A stretch of 16,911 bases of DNA, from assembly GCA_964499285.1 (NCBI GenBank), contig CAZCLA010000051.1:1-16911 (forward strand), written 5' to 3'. Made by a program: the position numbers and the translations under genes. The notes beneath the pieces were generated by a model. The model had not been told where the DNA came from. It did not search any database and saw only the letters and a list, made by a program, of their open reading frames with translations. This DNA comes from JAGFIY01 sp964499285 (GTDB lineage: Bacteria; Bacteroidota; Ignavibacteria; Ignavibacteriales; Melioribacteraceae). This document shows, in pieces, positions 1-8,002 of the stretch; within the stretch, counting starts at the first letter, position 1; the number at the start of each line of letters is the position of its first letter.

Positions 1-1721
1 GATTTATATTCGCTGTTATAAACACCAGAAATTGTTCTTGTCACGGCTTTGTATCTCCCGCTTACTTTTTCAATTGCATTTGATATTTCTCCGAGTGTCG
101 CTCTAACTCTTGCGGCATTGACTGATAGTTCGAGTAAATTTCCGTTTCCATTTTCAGCACATTTTGTAAGAGCTTCTAACGCAGCATTAACTTTTTGTGC
201 ATCACGATTTTGTTTTAGTTCTGTTAATCTTCTAATTTGAGCATTTCTTACAGAGGTATTATCGACCTCCAAAATTTCTATCGGGTCTTCTTTATCAAGA
301 CGATATTTATTCACACCAACTATTGTTTCAGTCCCGGAATCAATTCTTGCTTGTCTTCTTGCCGCCGCTTCTTCAATTCTCATTTTCGGAATCCCGGCTT
401 CGATTGCTTTTGTCATTCCGCCGTATGATTCTATTTCGAGAATATGTTTCCAACCTTTTTTCAACAATGCATCAGTCAAAGCCTCAACATAATACGATCC
501 GCCCCAAGGATCAATAACCTTTGTAATATTTGTTTCATCTTGAAGATAAAGTTGAGTGTTTCTCGCTATTCTTGCTGAAAAATCTGTCGGAAGTGCAATT
601 GCCTCATCTAAGGAATTTGTATGAAGTGATTGAGTATGTCCCATTGCCGCCGCCATTGCTTCAATGCAAGTTCGTATAACATTATTAAACGGATCTTGTT
701 CGGTTAGACTCCAGCCGGATGTTTGAGAGTGAGTTCTTAGAGAAAGCGATTTTGGATTTTTGGGATTGAACATGTTAATGATTTTAGCCCACATCAGCCT
801 AGCTGCTCTCATTTTTGCAATTTCCATAAAGTAGTTCATCCCTTGCGCCCAAAAGAAAGATAACCGCGGTGCAAATTTATCTATATCCATTCCTGCATTA
901 ACTCCGGTTCTCACATATTCCAAACCGTCAGCTAAAGTGTATGCCATCTCCAAATCTGCCGTTGCACCGGCTTCCTGCATGTGATAACCGGAAATACTTA
1001 TACTGTTAAACTTCGGCATGTTTTGTGAGGTATATTTGAAAATATCCGCAATAATTTTCATCGACTGTTCGGGAGGATATATATATGTGTTTCGAACCAT
1101 ATATTCTTTAAGAATATCGTTTTGAATTGTTCCCGAAAGCTGCTCCGATGATACGCCTTGTTCTTCTGCGGCAACGATATAAAAAGCCATCACGGGAAGC
1201 ACCGCTCCGTTCATAGTCATAGAGACCGACATTTTATCGAGCGGGATTCCGTCAAAGAGAATTTTCATATCCTCTATCGAATCGATTGCAACACCGGCTT
1301 TTCCAACATCCCCTAAAACTCTTGGATGATCAGAATCATATCCACGGTGAGTTGCAAGATCGAAAGCGATTGATAATCCCATTTGTCCTGCTGCAAGGTT
1401 TCTACGATAAAATGCATTGCTTTCTTCGGCGGTTGAAAATCCCGCATATTGTCTTATAGTCCAAGGTCGGACAACGTACATTGTTGAATAAGGTCCTCTC
1501 AAGAATGGAGGGATTCCGGACATGTAATCTACATGCTTAATTTCTTTGATATCTTCTTTGGTGTACAATGGCTTAACTTCTATCTTTTCCATCGTTTCCC
1601 AAATTAGGTCTTCGGGAGTTCGACCGGCTTCATTTTTAAATTTATTTGACCACTCTTTGAATGATATTTCTTTCTGTTCTTTGTAATCTAGTTTAATATT
1701 TTGAACATCAATTCGTGCCAT
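1..1721 (-). CDS. mutB: Methylmalonyl-CoA mutase large (catalytic) subunit, partial: C-terminus beyond window edge
   Basis: This is an open reading frame of 573 codons with no stop before the left edge. The enzyme rearranges (R)-methylmalonyl-CoA and succinyl-CoA using adenosylcobalamin, in propionate metabolism. My translation begins MARIDVQNIKLDYKEQKE and shows the acyl-CoA-binding barrel. RPWTIRQYAG places the family's active-site Tyr at residue 92, and SGYHMQEAGA places the catalytic Tyr-His pair at 246-247. TIRQYAG favours methylmalonyl-CoA mutase over isobutyryl-CoA or ethylmalonyl-CoA mutase. The sequence stops in GRYKAVTRTISGVYNSEYK, just before the B12-binding domain with its DxHxxG motif, so about 130-150 residues are missing. 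The start ATG overlaps the mutA stop by one base (TAATG) and has a perfect AGGAGG ten bases upstream, so it is probably translationally coupled to mutA. The symbol scpA is also used for this gene in some genomes. Confidence 0.95.
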   Translation of the reverse strand, partial: MARIDVQNIKLDYKEQKEISFKEWSNKFKNEAGRTPEDLIWETMEKIEVKPLYTKEDIKEIKHVDYMSGIPPFLRGPYSTMYVVRPWTIRQYAGFSTAEESNAFYRRNLAAGQMGLSIAFDLATHRGYDSDHPRVLGDVGKAGVAIDSIEDMKILFDGIPLDKMSVSMTMNGAVLPVMAFYIVAAEEQGVSSEQLSGTIQNDILKEYMVRNTYIYPPEQSMKIIADIFKYTSQNMPKFNSISISGYHMQEAGATADLEMAYTLADGLEYVRTGVNAGMDIDKFAPRLSFFWAQGMNYFMEIAKMRAARLMWAKIINMFNPKNPKSLSLRTHSQTSGWSLTEQDPFNNVIRTCIEAMAAAMGHTQSLHTNSLDEAIALPTDFSARIARNTQLYLQDETNITKVIDPWGGSYYVEALTDALLKKGWKHILEIESYGGMTKAIEAGIPKMRIEEAAARRQARIDSGTETIVGVNKYRLDKEDPIEILEVDNTSVRNAQIRRLTELKQNRDAQKVNAALEALTKCAENGNGNLLELSVNAARVRATLGEISNAIEKVSGRYKAVTRTISGVYNSEYK

Positions 1722-3892
1722 TATTTGTTTCCTCCTAATCCTGAGATTAAACTCTTTAGGATTTCTAAAGTGTTAGCACCTAAATAAATGAATTCATCTA
1801 CACCGGATTTTTTATGTGTTTCAACTTGAGCTTTCGGATAACCGGCAAGAACAATTTTCACTTTATCGTTTTTCTTTTTCAATTCATTAATAAGTTTAGG
1901 AACAATTTCAGGATATGTATCATCGGTCGAACAAATCACAATTACATCAGCTTTGGATTTAACTGCTGCTTCCGCTGCATCACTTTCATTATTAAAGCCG
2001 CCGGGATAAACAACTTCAAAACCGCCTGTTTCAAAAAATCCTCGTGAAAAATCTGCACGGGCTTTATGTTGTTTCAAACTGCCCATATTGGCTAGGAAAA
2101 CTTTCGGCGGGTATCCACGCAGCATTGCTATCTTGCTGCTTTCATCCCGCAATTGTTCAAAGTCTTCGCTCAGTCTTGAGAATATTAATTTTTCATTTAA
2201 TGTTTCACTTTTTGCATCTTTTCTGAAGATATTTGTCAGTTCGCCGATCGTAGCACCTAATCTTATTGCTTCCGAAGCGAGTTCTATTGAGTTTCCCGGA
2301 TCTGAAAGCGCAACTTTTTCTAATTGTTCAATTATCTTTCTGTGTTTTTCATCGTCCCTTTCAATTCTATATTTTTGAAGAAACTCCGAACGTTTCTTAA
2401 CGAATTCTTTTTGATCTGTTCTGCGCATCTCGAATTGTTTTTCTTTGGTATTTGCGTACATATTAGTTCCAACCAGCACAGTTTTACGTTTCGAAAGATC
2501 ATTTTTCCTTACTGTTCGTGTTTCCGAAATCATTGTTTGAGGAACACTTTTTTTCAATGCTTGATGCATTCCGCCTTCAACTTCGATTTGCTTTACAATC
2601 TCCCAAGCCTTTTCTGCAATCTGTGCAGTTAATTTTTCGATATAAAACGAACCACCTGCCGCATCTATCAAATTATCGAGATGCGATTCCTCGCCGAGGA
2701 TTATCTGAGTGTTACGCGCAATTCTTCTCGAAAATTTATCCGGTTCGTTAAATGATTCATCGAAGGGATTCGTTTGGAGTGTGTCAACGCCGCCGATTAT
2801 TGCTGAAAAAGCTTCGGTCGTTGTACGAAGCATGTTTACATAAGGATCCAATTTTGTCTGATTGAACTTTGTCGTCCGGGCATGAAGTGTTAAATTTAAT
2901 TCACTCTCTTTTACGCCGTATTCCGTAAGTATTTTGGACCAAAGAATCTTTGCTGCACGGAACTTTGCAATTTCCATAAAAAAGAATGAACCGATACCGA
3001 AATTAAAAACAAGTGCATTGTTTATTTTTTCAGCCGATAGATTTCTATCTGTTAATTGGGCTAAATAGTCAAGACCGGTTGCAACAGCAAAACCCAGTTC
3101 CTCAGCTGCTGAAGCACCTGCATCGACATATACGGACGAATTTATTGAAATTGATTTGAAATTAAGATAAAATTTATCAACGAAGTTCAGAGTATCGGCA
3201 AGTTGATCATAGATATTCGAAATCTGTAGAGGGAGATTTCCTTTTTCCGCAAGATAAGTTATTGGATCTGATGTAATTCCCCCATGGAATTTTTTTCTAT
3301 CAAAATTGGTTTCTCTTAAGAATGCATCAAAAACCATTAGGAAGGGAAGTGGGGAAAATCCGGCGTCAATCCAAACCGGAAAATTATTGAGATCAATACC
3401 TTCAAAAACACGTTTTAAACTTCTGCATGCAGAAACTGAAAGTCCATTGTTCCCCACCAGAATTGGATCAGCGTAATCGGCATCCAAACCTAATTTGGTT
3501 GCATCGTCGAGAGCGATACGAATTCCTTGTAAACCTTTTTGCGTATCGTTTCTGAGAGCTTCATTAAGTTTTATCGCATCTGCGTAATTAAATTCTTGAG
3601 TTATTTCCCATGATTTTCTTTTGTATCCGGAAGATTTAAATCCTCTTTTGAAATTTTGAAAACCGGGAAAATCCGATCTATCGATAGACTCAAGATCAGA
3701 TTTTGTGTAAATCGGTTTGAGATCAATTCCCTCATAAGTTTTTGTTGTTAATTTTTTGTCGTAATCTGCCCCTTTTAAGTCCTCAATTACTTTCGCTTTC
3801 CATTCTTCAAATTCGGGAATAGGGAATTCATCAGCGATCTCAAATTTTTCGCTAAGTTTAATTTCCGTTTTATTTTTCCTTTCTGATTCCAT
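1721..3892 (-). CDS. mutA: Methylmalonyl-CoA mutase small subunit (non-catalytic partner)
   Basis: This is the 723-residue partner of the MutAB heterodimer. It has the same layout as MutB but lacks the catalytic residues. Where MutB has YHMQEAGA this protein has VYVDAGAS, so the catalytic His is absent. The C-terminal cobalamin-type domain reads LANMGSLKQHKARADF and lacks an intact DxHxxG, so it should not hold B12. ARTTKFNQTKLDPYVNMLR and ARNTQIILGEESHLDN match the equivalent barrel stretches. At 723 residues it is longer than the roughly 620-640 I recall for many MutA proteins. I chose the ATG at 3892 because GGAG lies six bases upstream; a TTG at 3904 would add MELF but puts the Shine-Dalgarno inside the gene. 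The gene is read divergently from the saccharopine-dehydrogenase-like gene, and mutB follows with a one-base overlap. Confidence 0.93.
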   Translation of the reverse strand: MESERKNKTEIKLSEKFEIADEFPIPEFEEWKAKVIEDLKGADYDKKLTTKTYEGIDLKPIYTKSDLESIDRSDFPGFQNFKRGFKSSGYKRKSWEITQEFNYADAIKLNEALRNDTQKGLQGIRIALDDATKLGLDADYADPILVGNNGLSVSACRSLKRVFEGIDLNNFPVWIDAGFSPLPFLMVFDAFLRETNFDRKKFHGGITSDPITYLAEKGNLPLQISNIYDQLADTLNFVDKFYLNFKSISINSSVYVDAGASAAEELGFAVATGLDYLAQLTDRNLSAEKINNALVFNFGIGSFFFMEIAKFRAAKILWSKILTEYGVKESELNLTLHARTTKFNQTKLDPYVNMLRTTTEAFSAIIGGVDTLQTNPFDESFNEPDKFSRRIARNTQIILGEESHLDNLIDAAGGSFYIEKLTAQIAEKAWEIVKQIEVEGGMHQALKKSVPQTMISETRTVRKNDLSKRKTVLVGTNMYANTKEKQFEMRRTDQKEFVKKRSEFLQKYRIERDDEKHRKIIEQLEKVALSDPGNSIELASEAIRLGATIGELTNIFRKDAKSETLNEKLIFSRLSEDFEQLRDESSKIAMLRGYPPKVFLANMGSLKQHKARADFSRGFFETGGFEVVYPGGFNNESDAAEAAVKSKADVIVICSTDDTYPEIVPKLINELKKKNDKVKIVLAGYPKAQVETHKKSGVDEFIYLGANTLEILKSLISGLGGNK
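1731..1736 (-). promoter_or_regulatory. Ribosome binding site of mutB inside the mutA coding end
   Basis: The minus strand reads AGGAGG here, nine bases before the mutB ATG. It lies inside the last mutA codons, which encode LGGNK. With the TAATG overlap this suggests that ribosomes finishing mutA restart on mutB and keep the subunits near 1:1. Confidence 0.8.
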
Positions 3893-3898
3893 AAACAG

Positions 3899-3902
3899 CT
3901 CC
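3899..3902 (-). promoter_or_regulatory. Ribosome binding site deciding the mutA start
   Basis: The minus strand reads GGAG followed by six bases and then ATG at 3892. This favours ATG 3892 over the upstream in-frame TTG at 3904, which has no comparable site. Confidence 0.65.
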
Positions 3903-4132
3903 AAAATTTCAAATTTATCTTTAAAACTTAGTGAAATTAATGGAATAATACTTTTGGGTATGATTAAAGATTTCTATTTTCAGCTAGTTATTAAAGTTTT
4001 TTCATTTCGGAATTCCCAAGAGACTATTTTGTGTAATATTATCCTCATTTCTTTTCTTTTTACTGTATATCTACATATTTTTGATACAACAAATAATTAT
4101 TAAATACTCGTTTATCCACAAAAGGAAATTCC

Positions 4133-5482
4133 ATGAAGAAAGTTTTAATTCTAGGTGCCGGACAGAGCACACCCTCACTAATATCTTATATGATTGACAA
4201 CGCAGGCAAGTATGATTGGTATGTTACGGTAGCGGATTACAATTATGAAATGGCTGCTGAGCGGCTTGAAGGAAGAAACTCAAACTGCAAGGCTGTTAAA
4301 TTCGATGTTAACGATTCAGATCTCAGAAACAAATTAATTGAAGAATCGGATTTGGTTATTAATCTTCTTCCTCCAACGTTTCAATTTATGATTGCATTGG
4401 ATTGTCTCAATCATGGAAAGCATATGATTACTGCTTCTTATGAAAACTTCCGCGTGAAGCAGCTTCACAAAGACGTACTAAAGAGCGATATTCTTTTTCT
4501 TAATGAAATGGGACTCGATCCCGGAATTGATCACATGTCGGCTATGTCGATGATACATGGAATAAGAGAAAGAGGCGGTTACGTTACAAGTTTTATTTCA
4601 TATGGAAGCGGAATACCAGCTCCCGAAGTTAATTCTAATCCGTTAAAATATTGTATTACTTGGAACGCACGAAATGTTGTAATGGCGGGCGAAAGCGGAG
4701 CACAGTACATGGAGGACGGCAACATAAAACTTGTTTCGCATAATCAAGTTTTCAGAAGAACTTGGAGCGTTGATGTAGAAGGTGTTGGTGAACTTGAAGC
4801 TTATCCCAACCGTGATTCTCTTATCTATCTCGATGTTTTTGACCTAACTCGAGTTTCAACAATGATAAGAGGAACACTAAGATACCCGGGGTGGAGCGAA
4901 ACTTGGTATAAGATTGTAAAGCTCGGAATTCCAAACGAAACAATGAGAGTCCCGAATTTAAATCAACTTACTTATGAACAATTTACTAATATGTTTCTCC
5001 CTCAGTCTGCATCCGGCAGCAAGCTTGAAACACGGTTGGCAAATTACTTAAACATCAATCCAACCGGAAAAATAATGCAGAATTTCAAATTTCTCGGTCT
5101 TTTGGATAAGAGAAAAATTGAAGGCAATCCTAAGACAGCTGCTCAAGTACTTGAAGGTTTATTGATCCAAAAAATGCCGCTTCCGAAAGGCATGCGTGAT
5201 ATGGTTCTTCTTCAACATGAAATTGAGGCTGTATTCCCGAAAGATGGAGATAAAATAGAAAAAATTACTTCTTTAATGATTGAATACGGTGATCCGGACG
5301 ATAAGACCGCAATTGCAAAAACCGTTGGACTTCCGGCAGCTATTGCAGCTAAATTACTGTTGACAGATGAGTTTAAAATTAGAGGCTGTCAAATCCCGAT
5401 TAAAAAAGAGATATATGTTCCCGTCCTTGAGGAATTAAAAAAACTGGGAATATATTTCAAAGAAAAAATTGAAGTGATTTAA
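4133..5482 (+). CDS. Saccharopine dehydrogenase family NAD(P)-dependent oxidoreductase
   Basis: This 449-residue cytosolic enzyme resembles glutamate-forming saccharopine dehydrogenase (LYS9/saccharopine reductase type). The N-terminal Rossmann fold opens MKKVLILGAGQSTPSL (GxGxxxP-like loop at 8-14), with an acidic residue after the second strand in TVADYNYEMA. NEMGLDPGIDHMSAM (124-138) and GSGIPAPEVNSNPLKY (158-173) are typical of the substrate and C-terminal domain of this family. AAGGAA lies six bases upstream of the ATG. It stands alone: no lysine-ketoglutarate reductase partner or lysine gene is in the window. Lysine degradation through saccharopine is the family expectation, but related bacterial enzymes act on other amino-acid imines, so the substrate is not settled. 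It is read away from mutAB and converges on btuB. Confidence 0.85.
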   Translation: MKKVLILGAGQSTPSLISYMIDNAGKYDWYVTVADYNYEMAAERLEGRNSNCKAVKFDVNDSDLRNKLIEESDLVINLLPPTFQFMIALDCLNHGKHMITASYENFRVKQLHKDVLKSDILFLNEMGLDPGIDHMSAMSMIHGIRERGGYVTSFISYGSGIPAPEVNSNPLKYCITWNARNVVMAGESGAQYMEDGNIKLVSHNQVFRRTWSVDVEGVGELEAYPNRDSLIYLDVFDLTRVSTMIRGTLRYPGWSETWYKIVKLGIPNETMRVPNLNQLTYEQFTNMFLPQSASGSKLETRLANYLNINPTGKIMQNFKFLGLLDKRKIEGNPKTAAQVLEGLLIQKMPLPKGMRDMVLLQHEIEAVFPKDGDKIEKITSLMIEYGDPDDKTAIAKTVGLPAAIAAKLLLTDEFKIRGCQIPIKKEIYVPVLEELKKLGIYFKEKIEVI

Positions 5483-5489
5483 AATAACC

Positions 5490-5545
5490 GGGCTGATTAA
5501 AAAGTGACTTACAAAACTTCCCTTTAAAGTTTTTTAATCAGCCCA
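5490..5545. terminator. Inverted repeat between convergent genes, probable bidirectional terminator
   Basis: GGGCTGATTAAAAA (5490-5503) is perfectly complementary to TTTTTAATCAGCCC (5532-5545), with a 28-base loop. It begins eight bases after the stop of the saccharopine-dehydrogenase-like gene and ends 13 bases before the stop of btuB, so it can serve both strands. No long T-run follows outside the stem; the T-rich part is in the stem itself. It is therefore not a textbook intrinsic terminator. A smaller AAAACTT/AAGTTTT hairpin could form inside the loop. Confidence 0.6.
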
Positions 5546-5558
5546 ATTTCATTTTAAT

Positions 5559-7466
5559 CTACAACTCAAAATTAATACCGCCATAGAAAGATCTTCCTAA
5601 GGTTCCGTAGTAAAGTACTTCCTCATAATCAGTGTCTAAAAGATTTTCAACCCTTACAAAAAGATTGATCTCATCAAGCAGATTATAATTAACCGTTAAG
5701 TCGACAATTGTATAATCGCTTAGAATAACTCTGTTGGACGGAAATGTCGAAAAATCATCATCTTCTCTTTTACCAACATACCTTATACTAGAATGCAGAT
5801 TAAATTTTTGAATAGGGTTGTAGGACAAAGATAAAGTGACCTTATCCTTTGGGCGGCGAATTAATTTTGACTCTGATTTGTTGCTCAGGTCGACAGCGTT
5901 GGTATAAGTATAGGTTAAGCTTGCATAAAAGTTATTGGATTTATAAGTAAGAAAGGATTCCACTCCTTTTGTTTCTGATTCGTTAATATTTATCGTCACA
6001 AAGTTTTGATCGAAGCCGAACATATTTTCGAATTTCATAGAGAAATATACTGCACCGAAAGAGAAACCGCTTCCGAAGAAAAATTGCTCAAATCCAAAAT
6101 CCCACCCTGAATTTTGTTCTGGTTTCAAATCCGGGTTACCAAATGCAGGATCGAACAAATAAAACAATGACGGGGCTTTGAATCCTGTTCCATAGTTTGC
6201 TTTTATTTTAGTATTGGTCTTATCAAACCAAAATGAAGCTCCCAACTTATAAGTGGAATGATTTCCGAATTTCTCATTCTCATCAAATCTTAATCCTGCA
6301 ATTGCGGAAAAACCACCATCAAGCATCAATTGATTTTGAAGAAATACAGAGTTCGTCCGCATTTCTTGTGAAGGGAAAATACTTTCAAAAGGTCCCCATT
6401 CTCCAATCGAAATATATTCTGTGTTGGCTTTTTCAAGTTCGGTTTCTAATCCGATTGTAATAACATTGTATGGAATGAAAGAGAGATTATTAAGCCACTC
6501 AAATTTTGTTCGGGTTGCATTTGTAATATTTGTCGAAGAACCGGGATTATTATCGTCCGGTTCATCAATAGATTTACTAATTCTTCTAAGAACCGAACCG
6601 CTTAATTTTTGCTTCCATTTGTTATCGAATAAATTGTAATTGACTGCGGTGTTAAAAATATTCTCTTCAATACCATAAGTATAATTCGGGTCATCTCCGA
6701 ATTGCGTGCCTTGATCCAAATCAGCAGAAGAATTTGTATGTCGATAACTAAGGCTTAGTTTCATATTATCCAATACTTGTGCCGAAAGAAAGGATGAAAA
6801 TGAATTGTTTGAATAACCGTCTTTCTCGGTGTTGCCGTACTTTTCGTTTGAAGCAGATATACCTTCAGTTGCGAGACGTGAAAAATTAACAGAGTAATTG
6901 AACAAACTGTAACTTCCGGTTAATTGTCCGCTGCCTTTGTAAAAACTGTTTGAACCGCCTTCGGTTTGGAATGAAAATTTGTTTTCATCTCCGCCTTGTT
7001 CGGTAAACACGTATATAATACCAGCGAGAGCATCTGACCCGTAAAGTGTGCTTTGAGGACCGCGCACAATCTCGATTCTTTCAATATTACTTGTTTGCAA
7101 ATTTGATAAATCGAATGCATTGCTCGGGGAACTCGGATCGTTTACTTCAACTCCGTCGATTAACACCAAAGTATGATTTGCATTTGCACCTCTCATAAAA
7201 AGGCTGTTTAGTTTTCCAAGTCCGCCTTGTTGTGCAATTGAAATTCCGGGAACCTCTCTTAATAATTGCAGCACAGTCGAAGTGTTTGTTCTATGAATAT
7301 ATGATTTATCGATAACAGAATAAGCACTCGAAATATTTTGAACTTCAGTTGGATATTTTGTTGCAGTCACCAAAATATCATCAAGTTGTGTTTTTAGTGT
7401 GTCGGTTTGAGCGAAAAGTGAAAACGAAAAAAGTAAAACGAACAAAAAATAATGGAAAGATTTCAT
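5559..7466 (-). CDS. btuB: TonB-dependent outer-membrane receptor, BtuB-type vitamin B12 transporter
   Basis: This 635-residue outer-membrane protein is predicted to bring cobalamin into the periplasm using TonB energy. Residues 1-19 are a signal peptide with likely cleavage before QTDTL. A TonB-box-like DDILVTATK lies at 29-37. The plug domain (about 40-157) carries VLQLLREVPGISIAQQGG, LFMRGANANHTLVLIDGVEV and ERIEIVRGPQSTLYGSDAL, which match BtuB-type plugs closely. The remainder has the alternating aromatic strands of a 22-strand barrel and ends in RSFYGGINFEL. The terminal Leu replaces the usual aromatic residue. The specificity call rests mainly on the cobalamin riboswitch directly upstream. 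AGGAGG lies eight bases before the ATG and is caught in a hairpin. The gene converges with the saccharopine-dehydrogenase-like gene. Confidence 0.93.
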   Translation of the reverse strand: MKSFHYFLFVLLFSFSLFAQTDTLKTQLDDILVTATKYPTEVQNISSAYSVIDKSYIHRTNTSTVLQLLREVPGISIAQQGGLGKLNSLFMRGANANHTLVLIDGVEVNDPSSPSNAFDLSNLQTSNIERIEIVRGPQSTLYGSDALAGIIYVFTEQGGDENKFSFQTEGGSNSFYKGSGQLTGSYSLFNYSVNFSRLATEGISASNEKYGNTEKDGYSNNSFSSFLSAQVLDNMKLSLSYRHTNSSADLDQGTQFGDDPNYTYGIEENIFNTAVNYNLFDNKWKQKLSGSVLRRISKSIDEPDDNNPGSSTNITNATRTKFEWLNNLSFIPYNVITIGLETELEKANTEYISIGEWGPFESIFPSQEMRTNSVFLQNQLMLDGGFSAIAGLRFDENEKFGNHSTYKLGASFWFDKTNTKIKANYGTGFKAPSLFYLFDPAFGNPDLKPEQNSGWDFGFEQFFFGSGFSFGAVYFSMKFENMFGFDQNFVTININESETKGVESFLTYKSNNFYASLTYTYTNAVDLSNKSESKLIRRPKDKVTLSLSYNPIQKFNLHSSIRYVGKREDDDFSTFPSNRVILSDYTIVDLTVNYNLLDEINLFVRVENLLDTDYEEVLYYGTLGRSFYGGINFEL

Positions 7467-7467
7467 T

Positions 7468-7555
7468 GAAGTTACCTCCTTAAAAGATGTAACTTCGTGG
7501 GCGTGCTGTAACGTTAATTTGATTTGTTACGTACATAACCTCACCCGCGAAGGTT
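7468..7555 (-). promoter_or_regulatory. Riboswitch expression platform: P13 hairpin, antisequestor and Shine-Dalgarno sequestor
   Basis: On the btuB mRNA strand three alternative helices can be drawn. P13 pairs AACCU (7555-7551) with AGGUU (7541-7537); its loop UCGCGGGUG contains GCGGG (7548-7544), complementary to CCCGC (7680-7676) in the aptamer, as in the known L5-L13 kissing loop. The antisequestor pairs CUUCGCGGGUG (7552-7542) with CGCCCACGAAG (7503-7493): ten pairs including one G-U, plus one mismatch. The sequestor pairs GAAGUUAC (7496-7489) with GUAACUUC (7475-7468) and places AGGAGG (7480-7475) in its loop and closing pair. P13 and the antisequestor share 7552-7551 and 7541-7542, and the antisequestor and sequestor share 7496-7493, so they exclude each other. 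I saw no T-tract terminator, so control is probably translational. Confidence 0.7.
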
Positions 7556-7571
7556 AATTAGTTAATGAATG

Positions 7572-7719
7572 CTTACGGCAGGTCTCCTGGCTCAGGACAT
7601 CTATCAGCGCCTTCCCATCCCGAATTGCCGGAACAGTGGCATTGTGCTGAAGACTTTTCTAAATCCTTTACAGTTGCGGGGCAGCACCGGAATTTAACCG
7701 GTTTCCCTAACACCATAAG
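7572..7719 (-). promoter_or_regulatory. Cobalamin (adenosylcobalamin-class) riboswitch aptamer
   Basis: The minus strand holds the full set of cobalamin-riboswitch landmarks. P1 pairs CUUAUGG (7719-7713) with CCGUAAG (7578-7572). The GGGAAACCGGTTAAATTCCGG segment (within 7689-7709) is followed by the core GCCCCGCAACTGTAA and then GCCACTG. GGGAAGGC precedes the B12 box GCCAGGAGACCTGCC at 7591-7577. It sits in the 5' leader of the BtuB-type receptor, the classical location, and should lower expression when cobalamin is plentiful. Confidence 0.95.
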
Positions 7720-7770
7720 TTTGTTTAAGAACTAACCGAAACTTAAGGATGAAATTTTTTGTTAGCAAGG

Positions 7771-7778
7771 CAAATTTA
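7771..7778 (-). promoter_or_regulatory. Possible -7 promoter box of the riboswitch-btuB transcript
   Basis: The minus strand reads TAAATTTG, matching the Bacteroidota -7 consensus TAnnTTTG. It lies about 50 bases upstream of aptamer helix P1, a plausible distance for transcription start. No clear TTTG at -33 accompanies it, and such matches are common by chance in AT-rich DNA. The rest of 7720-8002 shows no gene or other clear element. Confidence 0.22.
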
Positions 7779-8002
7779 AAAATGCGTTAATAAAGTTCAG
7801 AATTTAGTGTCTTCAACTCAAGTTTCTAAAGAAATCTTTGAATTTAATTTCGATTAGCATTATTTTGCGATTAAACATTTTACTCCAACAATCGGATTTT
7901 TGTGACTCACCAAAGCTTTACATACACGTATATATATTTTCCTTTCAAAACGTTGTCTATTTTAATTAATTCATTAACTGCAGATAAATAAGGAGGAGAT
8001 TA

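Noticed and set aside
49..517. Several small plus-strand reading frames near the left edge
   Set aside because: They lie antisense to the uninterrupted mutB frame, which has clear family motifs throughout, and have no motifs or ribosome sites of their own.
3893..3904. TTG start for mutA at 3904
   Set aside because: The GGAG Shine-Dalgarno falls after this TTG and is correctly spaced for the ATG at 3892.
3910..3917. TAAATTTG promoter-like box upstream of mutA
   Set aside because: It matches TAnnTTTG but would leave almost no leader before the Shine-Dalgarno and has no -33 partner; chance matches are expected in this AT-rich gap.
4076..4083. TATTTTTG promoter-like box upstream of the saccharopine-dehydrogenase-like gene
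   Set aside because: It matches the consensus but has no supporting -33 element, so it is too weak to annotate.
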